From Candidatus Spyradosoma merdigallinarum (GTDB taxonomy: Bacteria > Verrucomicrobiota > Verrucomicrobiia > Opitutales > UBA953): a DNA stretch of 19,295 nt. The notes under the pieces are model-generated. The model ran no database searches. It saw nothing but the letters and a program-made list of their open reading frames with translations, and was not told the origin of the DNA. Shown here piece after piece: positions 14,287-19,295 of this stretch (within the stretch, counting starts at the first letter, position 1; every line of letters begins with the position of its first letter). The stretch is taken from positions 1-19,295 of the forward strand of contig DVOG01000071.1 of assembly GCA_018713755.1 (NCBI GenBank), given 5' to 3'. The position numbers were made by a program, and so were the translations under genes.

Positions 14287-14325
14287 AAGAGCGTTCCCGC
14301 AGCTTCCGCAGGAACGCTCTTTTTT
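14287..14325 (+). terminator. Terminator hairpin in the right flanking repeat
   Basis: AAGAGCGTTCC (14287-14297), a 13-base loop and GGAACGCTCTT with T6 (14311-14325) form an 11-base stem. In this copy the A run is shortened, so the U tract works only for + strand transcripts, although the flanking genes are all on the minus strand. This supports the view that the hairpin was originally a convergent terminator shared with leuA. Confidence 0.7.
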
Positions 14326-14351
14326 CGCGGCTTTCGGCGCGCCTCACCCGC
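14289..14351 (+). repeat. Right direct repeat flanking the GTPase island
   Basis: Second copy of the 63-base repeat, 61 identical positions and same orientation as 7520-7582. Its last eight bases (14344-14351) are the final codons and stop of the acyltransferase gene, so this copy contains a functional gene end. Confidence 0.85.
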
Positions 14352-15564
14352 GCCTGCCGATTTTCAGCAGCCGCGCCAGCCGCCGACGCAGCGGTTCGTC
14401 GAAAAATTTCAGGAAAAGATACGCCGTGAGGACGTTCCCGGCGACGAGCGGCAGCGCCGCCGGCCATGCGTCCGCAAACGTGCGTCCGCTCCCGAAAAAC
14501 CACGCGTAAAAAAGATAAAACGACGGGTAATGGATGATGTAGACGGGGTAGGAAATGTCGCCGAGGAAGCGGCAGATTTTTTCCGAAACGGCGCCGGGCG
14601 CGCTTCCGGACGCGCCGAGAAACACGATGCAGGGGAACGCGAAAATCACGCAGAAGGCGTCGTAAAGTCCGTTTTTCAGCAAGTCCGCCTCGCCTCCGAC
14701 GTAGGGCGCGGAAAGCAGCGCGGCGACGCATCCCGCGCAAATCCAGAACGCGCCGCGGATTTTCGCCGGGCGGAAAACGCGCGCCAGCAGCAGCCCGGCG
14801 GGAAAGGAAAAGCCGAGGCGCAGCAGGCCGCCGCAAAGCCCGTTGTCGAAAAGTTCGCCGATCGCGCCGTTGTCCGTGTTTTTCTGGACGTCGAAATCCG
14901 CGAGCGACCAGCCGACGCCGATGTGCCCGAAGCCGGAGAGATTGCCGGCGGCGAAGCCCGTCAGCCCGAGCGCCGCCAGCGCGACGAACGCGGCGAGCGC
15001 CGCCGTCGGAAGCCGCCTCAGGACGAGCGCGTAGAAGATGTTTCCGAGGTATTCGAAAAACAGCGACCAGCTCGGCCCGTTCAGCGGGAACATTTCGCCG
15101 TTCCCGCGAATTTCCGCCGCTGTTCCGGGACGCGCGGGAATCAGAAAAATCGAAAGCAGAAACGCGAGTGCGACCGCGGGAACGCCGACTTCCGTCCCGT
15201 CCCAGCGCACGCGCCCCTGCACGAAAAAGCTGACGACGCCGAGCAGCGCGCCGACGCAGATCATCGGGTGCAGCCGCACCAGGCGCCGCTTGAAGAAATC
15301 CGCCGTCGTCATCCCTCCGGCGTTCCCGTTCCCGCGCCAGCGGGCATCGTAGGCGTAGCCGATCACGAAGCCGGAAAGCATGAAGAAAAAATCGACGGCG
15401 AGGTAGCCGTGATTGAACGTTTGGTCGAACGGGCTCGTCGCGAAAGCTTCGAACACATGGAAGCCGAGCACGACGAGCGCGGCGACGCCGCGCAGCCCGT
15501 CGAGAACGATGTAATGCGGCTTGCTGTCGGAGAAAGCGGCGGAAGGCGCGTCTGCGGCGTTCAT
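14344..15564 (-). CDS. Acyltransferase family 3 membrane protein (OafA/YrhL type)
   Basis: 406 residues with about ten hydrophobic helices. It has the family 3 hallmarks LDGLRGVAAL with a following His (21-36), GYLAVDFFFMLSGFVIGYAY (53-72) and FKRRLVRLHP soon after, which carry the conserved Arg and His residues. These inner-membrane enzymes transfer acetyl or other acyl groups to sugars of envelope polysaccharides or lipids. The acceptor cannot be predicted. The ATG overlaps the stop of the RND pump gene by four bases (ATGA), so the two are translationally coupled, an unusual pairing. The stop codon lies inside the right flanking repeat of the GTPase island. Codon use and composition match the host. 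Confidence 0.92.
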   Translation of the reverse strand: MNAADAPSAAFSDSKPHYIVLDGLRGVAALVVLGFHVFEAFATSPFDQTFNHGYLAVDFFFMLSGFVIGYAYDARWRGNGNAGGMTTADFFKRRLVRLHPMICVGALLGVVSFFVQGRVRWDGTEVGVPAVALAFLLSIFLIPARPGTAAEIRGNGEMFPLNGPSWSLFFEYLGNIFYALVLRRLPTAALAAFVALAALGLTGFAAGNLSGFGHIGVGWSLADFDVQKNTDNGAIGELFDNGLCGGLLRLGFSFPAGLLLARVFRPAKIRGAFWICAGCVAALLSAPYVGGEADLLKNGLYDAFCVIFAFPCIVFLGASGSAPGAVSEKICRFLGDISYPVYIIHYPSFYLFYAWFFGSGRTFADAWPAALPLVAGNVLTAYLFLKFFDEPLRRRLARLLKIGRRG

Positions 15565-18500
15565 GCGTCTTCTTGCTTCCGGACGAAAGGCGTTTTCGGC
15601 GCGACGAGCATCGCCGCCGCGGGAATGACGAGAAGCGAGAGCAGCGTCGCTGAAATGAGCCCGCCGAACTGAACGACGGCGAGCGGCCCGAGCAGCTCTC
15701 CGCCGGGCTCGTCAATCGCGAGAATCAGCGGCAGCAGCCCGAGCTCCGTCGTCAGCGACGTCATGATGATCGGCACGACGCGTTCCAGCGAGCCGGCGCG
15801 CACGGCTTCGGCGGAGCTCATGCCGCTTTTGTAGAGATCGCGGTAGCGGCTGAGCAGAATCAGCCCGGAGCGGACGCCGAAGCCGACCACGGTGACGAAG
15901 CCCACGATCGAGGCGACCGACAGAATCGGCGCGACGTAATGCCCGCTGAAAACCGACGCGAGCGTTCCCGGCGAGGCGAGGAAAACCGCGGCGATTCCGC
16001 CGATGACGCACAGCGGAATGTTCACGAGCGCGATCGCCGCGCTGCGCAGACTTCCGAGCGAAACGGAAAGCAGAAACAGGACGGCCACGAAAATGCCCGC
16101 GCCGAGCAGGTAAAGCCGTTGCGCCGCGGATTCCCGCGCCTGAATCGTTCCCGCGTATTCGACCGTGCAGCCCAGCGCGTGCATCGCGGGATCGAGCTTT
16201 TCGCGGCACGCGTCGACGAGGTCTCCGATATTGGAGTCCGGCGCGGGATTGCACGAAATCATCGCCTTGCGCATCGTGCCGTCGCGCAGAATCAGATTCG
16301 TGATTTCTTCGCGGGAAACGACGGCGGCGTCGCCGAGGCGGATGCTTTTGCCGTTCCCGCCGATGAGCTCGAGGCTGCGCACGTCGTCGAGCGACGCCCG
16401 CGCTTCCGGCGCGAGGCGCATGACGATGTTCCAGCGGTCCTGGTTGCGGATGACTTCGCCGAGCGTCAGTCCGTTGAAGGCGGCGGAGACTTGCGCGGCC
16501 GCGTCCGCGGCGGTGAGTCCGAAGGCACCGAGAATTTCGCGGTCGTAGCGGATGCCGATCGTGTCGACGAGCACTTCGCGGTTGGCGCGCGCTTCCGCCG
16601 CTTCGGGCATCGCGTCGAGAATTTCCTTGGCTTTCAGCGCCGCCGCGCGGATTTGCGGGAGCTCCGTGCCGTAAATGTTGATCGCCATTTCGGAATTGGA
16701 GCCGGAGAGCGCCGCGCTGATGCGGTGCGCGAGCGGGTAGCCGATCATCGTGCTCGTTCCCGGAATGCCCTCGATGACGTCGCGGATTTCTTCGCGCAGC
16801 CGCCGCTGGTCTTTTTCCAAATCGACGCGGACGAGAAGTTCCGACGCGGAGACCGGTTCGGCGTGCTCGTCGTTTTCCGCGCGTCCCGTGCGCTGCGCGA
16901 CGCTGAGCACGCCGTCGATTTTTTCGATGTTTCGCGCGCAGGTGCGGGCGATGCGTTCCGTTTCGTCGAGCGATGTCCCGGGAACGGTGTTGATGAAAAC
17001 GGTGTAGCAGTCTTCGTTGAACGGCGGAAGAAAGCTCGCGCCGAACGTTCCCGCGAGGGCGAGCGCTCCCGCCGTCAGCGCCAGCGTTCCCGCGACGACC
17101 GCCTTCGCGCGCCTCATGCAGAAATCCAGCGCCGGCGCGTAGAGCATCCGAATCCGGCGCACGGAAAAGCTTTCGCCGTTCCCGCCGTCGGCTTTCCCCG
17201 CGTTTTTCTTTTCGCGGAAAGCGAGCGAGCACAGCGCGGGAATGACCGTCACGGCGACGAGCAGCGACATCGCGAACGCGAGCATGAACGAGATGCCCAG
17301 CGGGCGGAAAAACTGCCCTTCCAGCCCGGAGAGGAAAAGCACGGGCGAGAACACGAGCAGAATGATCGCGGACGACGCGCCGATGGCGCCGAGAATTTCG
17401 TCCTTCGCCGCCATCAGCACGGCGTATTTCGACTTGCGTTCCCGCGGCGGGAGCGCGGCGTTCCGCGAAAGCTTGCGCCAAGCGATTTCGACGAAAATAA
17501 TCGCGTTGTCCACGACGTCGCCGACCGCGACGGCGAGCCCGCCGAGCGTCATGATGTTCACCGCGATGCCGAACGCCGGGAACAGCATCATCGCGAACAG
17601 AACGGACAGCGGCATCGCCGCGAGCGTGACCAGCGCCGTGCGCACGTTCAGCAGCGTCAGGAAAATGACGAGCATGACCACGATGCCTGCCGTGATCAGC
17701 GTTTCCGCGCCGTTGGCGAGAGACATTTCGATGAAGTCGGACTGGCGGTAGGCGTCCGCGTGCAGCGCCATGCCCGGCGGAAGCTGGCTCACGGAAAATT
17801 CGCGGACGGCCTGGTCGAGCGCGCGCGTCAGCTCCTGCGTGTTCGCGCCGGGAACTTTCTGCACGGAAAGAATCACGGCGTCGTCGCCGAGGAAGCCGGC
17901 GTTCCCGCGGCGCGGCGCGCCGTCGATGCGCACTTCCGCCAAGTCTTCGATTTTCGCCGTTCCCGAAAGGTGCGCGGGAACGAGCGCGCGGCGCAGATGC
18001 TCCGTCGTTTCGACGCGGGATTCCTGCTGGATCGGCAGCTCCATGCCCGCGGCGTTTTCAAGATAGCCCGCGGGCGCCGCCGAGCCTGCGGCCTCGACCG
18101 CCGCCGTCAGATCTGCGAACGAAATTTTCGCCTGCCGCAGTTTCGCGGGATCGTAAATGACTTGGTATTCCGGAAGCCGGCCGCCGAGCACCGTGACTTG
18201 GCCGACGCCGGGAACGGCGAGAAGGCGATTGCGCAGACGGTATTCCGCCAGCTGGCGCATGTCGAGCATGAGCTGCTTCTTTTCCGTCTCCGGGAGGTTT
18301 TTCGCCGAAGCGTCCGGCGTCAGCGCGATGAGCATGATTTCGCCCGTGACGGAAACGATCGGCGCGAGCTCCGGAGAAACGTTCTGCGGGAGCGCCGCGC
18401 GCACGCCGGAAAGCCGCTCCGCGACGATCTGCCGCGCCAGGTAAATGTCCGTGTCCCAGTCGAAATCGACCCACACGAACGAAAGCCCGCCGCCCGACGA

Positions 18501-18749
18501 CGAGCGTACGGACTTCACGCCCGCCGTGCCGTTCATCGCCGACTCGACGGGAATCGTCACGTAGCGTTCGACCTCTTCGGCGGAAAGCCCGCTCGCCTCC
18601 GTCTGAATCGTCACGCGCGGAACTTTCAGCTCCGGAAAAACGTCGACGGGAATTTTGCGGATCACGAAAACGGAACACGCGACGAGCAGCGCCGTGAGCA
18701 AAAGCACGGTGACGCGTTTCCGCAGACAAAAGGAAATGAGAGCGTTCAT
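15561..18749 (-). CDS. RND efflux transporter, heavy-metal (CzcA/CusA)-like
   Basis: A 1062-residue inner-membrane proton-driven pump with the full RND layout: TM1 at 11-30, a large periplasmic loop with VDVFPELKVPRVTIQTEASG (35-54), TM2-TM6 from about 348 to 510, a second periplasmic loop, and TM7-TM12 to the end. TM4 carries GGLAVAVGDVVDNAIIFVE (403-421), where Asp411 and Asp414 are in the position of the proton-relay acids; the segment is closer to the HME branch than to AcrB. It works with an adaptor and an outer-membrane channel. The adaptor gene is immediately upstream (21 bases). The substrate is uncertain: the adaptor's His-rich tail hints at a metal, but several HME-like pumps in this group are uncharacterised. 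No outer-membrane factor is in the window. Confidence 0.94.
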   Translation of the reverse strand: MNALISFCLRKRVTVLLLTALLVACSVFVIRKIPVDVFPELKVPRVTIQTEASGLSAEEVERYVTIPVESAMNGTAGVKSVRSSSGGGLSFVWVDFDWDTDIYLARQIVAERLSGVRAALPQNVSPELAPIVSVTGEIMLIALTPDASAKNLPETEKKQLMLDMRQLAEYRLRNRLLAVPGVGQVTVLGGRLPEYQVIYDPAKLRQAKISFADLTAAVEAAGSAAPAGYLENAAGMELPIQQESRVETTEHLRRALVPAHLSGTAKIEDLAEVRIDGAPRRGNAGFLGDDAVILSVQKVPGANTQELTRALDQAVREFSVSQLPPGMALHADAYRQSDFIEMSLANGAETLITAGIVVMLVIFLTLLNVRTALVTLAAMPLSVLFAMMLFPAFGIAVNIMTLGGLAVAVGDVVDNAIIFVEIAWRKLSRNAALPPRERKSKYAVLMAAKDEILGAIGASSAIILLVFSPVLFLSGLEGQFFRPLGISFMLAFAMSLLVAVTVIPALCSLAFREKKNAGKADGGNGESFSVRRIRMLYAPALDFCMRRAKAVVAGTLALTAGALALAGTFGASFLPPFNEDCYTVFINTVPGTSLDETERIARTCARNIEKIDGVLSVAQRTGRAENDEHAEPVSASELLVRVDLEKDQRRLREEIRDVIEGIPGTSTMIGYPLAHRISAALSGSNSEMAINIYGTELPQIRAAALKAKEILDAMPEAAEARANREVLVDTIGIRYDREILGAFGLTAADAAAQVSAAFNGLTLGEVIRNQDRWNIVMRLAPEARASLDDVRSLELIGGNGKSIRLGDAAVVSREEITNLILRDGTMRKAMISCNPAPDSNIGDLVDACREKLDPAMHALGCTVEYAGTIQARESAAQRLYLLGAGIFVAVLFLLSVSLGSLRSAAIALVNIPLCVIGGIAAVFLASPGTLASVFSGHYVAPILSVASIVGFVTVVGFGVRSGLILLSRYRDLYKSGMSSAEAVRAGSLERVVPIIMTSLTTELGLLPLILAIDEPGGELLGPLAVVQFGGLISATLLSLLVIPAAAMLVAPKTPFVRKQEDA

Positions 18750-18770
18750 GGCGCGGGAACTCCGGCGGAA

Positions 18771-19295
18771 TCAGTGTTCTCCCTCGTGGAATTTTCCGTC
18801 CGCGTGAAAATGCCCGGCGGCTTTTTTCGCGGGACCGTTCCCGTCCGAGGGAAGGACGTATTTGAGCTCGTAGCCGCCTTCGGAAACGACGGTTTCGCCG
18901 ACGGCGACGCCTTTGACCGGCGTCATGCCGCGGCGCGACGGGAGCGTTTCGACCTTGCGCGCGAAGAACGCGTTTTCGTCGTGCGGGTCGCGGACGAAGA
19001 CGACGTCGTCCGTCCCGACTTTGATGACGGCGCTCGAGGGCACGGAAACGAACGCGCCGCCCGCCGCGTCGCGCGGGAACACTTCGAGCCGCGCGATTTG
19101 TCCGGGATAAACGGGAAGGTCCGTTTTTTCCGGCGCGAAATAAATCACGCGCGACTGCGTGGCCTCGTCGACCTGCGCCGCGGCGCGCAGCGTTCCCGCG
19201 AGGCGGCGCGTCTCGTCGCCGACTTCGATCGCGAGGCGCGCTTCCGCGTCGGAAAAATCGTCGTTCCCGAACGCGGTTCCCTTGAATTCCAGCGG
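18771..19295 (-). CDS. RND periplasmic adaptor (membrane fusion protein), C-terminal part
   Basis: The reading frame is open to the window edge, so only the last 174 residues are visible; the N-terminus lies beyond the window and the internal GTG at 19148 is not the start. The visible part begins with a beta-barrel domain (LEFKGTAF, LAIEVGDETRRLAGTLRAAA, VYPGQIARLEVF) and continues with the membrane-proximal domain (SVPSSAVIKVGTDDVVFV, then RRGMTPVKGVAVGETVVSEG), as in CzcB/CusB-like adaptors. The tail GHFHADGKFHEGEH contains four His with acidic residues, suggestive of metal binding. The adaptor would link the RND pump encoded 21 bases downstream to an outer-membrane channel. Confidence 0.88.
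   Translation of the reverse strand, partial: PLEFKGTAFGNDDFSDAEARLAIEVGDETRRLAGTLRAAAQVDEATQSRVIYFAPEKTDLPVYPGQIARLEVFPRDAAGGAFVSVPSSAVIKVGTDDVVFVRDPHDENAFFARKVETLPSRRGMTPVKGVAVGETVVSEGGYELKYVLPSDGNGPAKKAAGHFHADGKFHEGEH

Larger units (their letters stand above)
7583..14288. mobile_element. Putative genomic island carrying a dynamin-like GTPase operon
   Basis: The interval between the two 63-base repeats holds exactly one five-gene operon on the minus strand. It is visibly more AT-rich than both flanks, especially 7640-8430 and 9000-9250, uses a more even codon choice, and has almost no copies of the CGTTCCCGC/GCGGGAACG word common on both sides (one clear copy, at 12415-12423). No integrase, transposase, phage gene or tRNA was found inside or at the borders, so the mode of entry is unknown. 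Boundaries are inferred from the repeats. Confidence 0.65.

Noticed and set aside
14206..15672. 488-residue plus-strand frame opposite the acyltransferase
   Set aside because: It is a low-complexity Arg/Glu/Ala shadow of a gene with clear family motifs, and it runs through the flanking repeat.
15712..17481. 589-residue minus-strand frame within the RND gene
   Set aside because: It is an Arg-rich out-of-frame reading of the pump gene, which is intact in its own frame.

Overview
The window looks like the chromosome of a Gram-negative, GC-rich bacterium. A lipobox protein and an RND pump with its periplasmic adaptor imply an outer membrane. The type of LeuA, the weak or absent Shine-Dalgarno sequences and the CGGGAACG/CGTTCCCG word recurring on both strands would fit the Verrucomicrobia/PVC group, but this assignment is a weak inference.

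Region 1 (1-7468, + strand) is ordinary chromosome. It holds a lipoprotein made of a beta-galactosidase small-chain-like domain plus a discoidin domain, then a terminator, a sugar O-acetyltransferase, dapB (lysine/peptidoglycan precursor), a secreted coiled-coil LysM protein, parB, rbfA and leuA. The gap in front of leuA carries what looks like a leucine attenuator: a leader peptide with consecutive Leu codons, alternative hairpins and an intrinsic terminator.

Region 2 (about 7583-14282, all genes on the - strand) is a compositionally different island. It reads, in transcription order: dynamin-like GTPase A, dynamin-like GTPase B (frameshifted at a C7 run), dynamin-like GTPase C, a small single-pass membrane protein and a glycine-zipper membrane protein. 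Gaps are 0-40 bases, so this is one operon. It starts next to a G10 homopolymer in a promoter-like region. The island is bracketed by near-identical 63-base direct repeats (7520-7582 and 14289-14351) that contain a terminator and, in the right copy, the last bases of the neighbouring acyltransferase gene. The simplest reading is that leuA and the acyltransferase were once convergent neighbours sharing a terminator, and that the cassette was inserted there. Paired bacterial dynamins are known for membrane remodelling, vesicle release (LeoABC) and phage defence (Eleos, DynA). A three-GTPase cassette with two membrane accessories, homopolymer switches and flanking repeats is the candidate undescribed system here.

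Region 3 (14344-19295, - strand) is again typical of the host. It holds the end of a membrane fusion protein with a His-rich tail, a CzcA/CusA-like RND transporter and an acyltransferase-3 membrane protein that overlaps the pump gene by four bases. No tRNA, rRNA, CRISPR array, integrase or transposase was seen.
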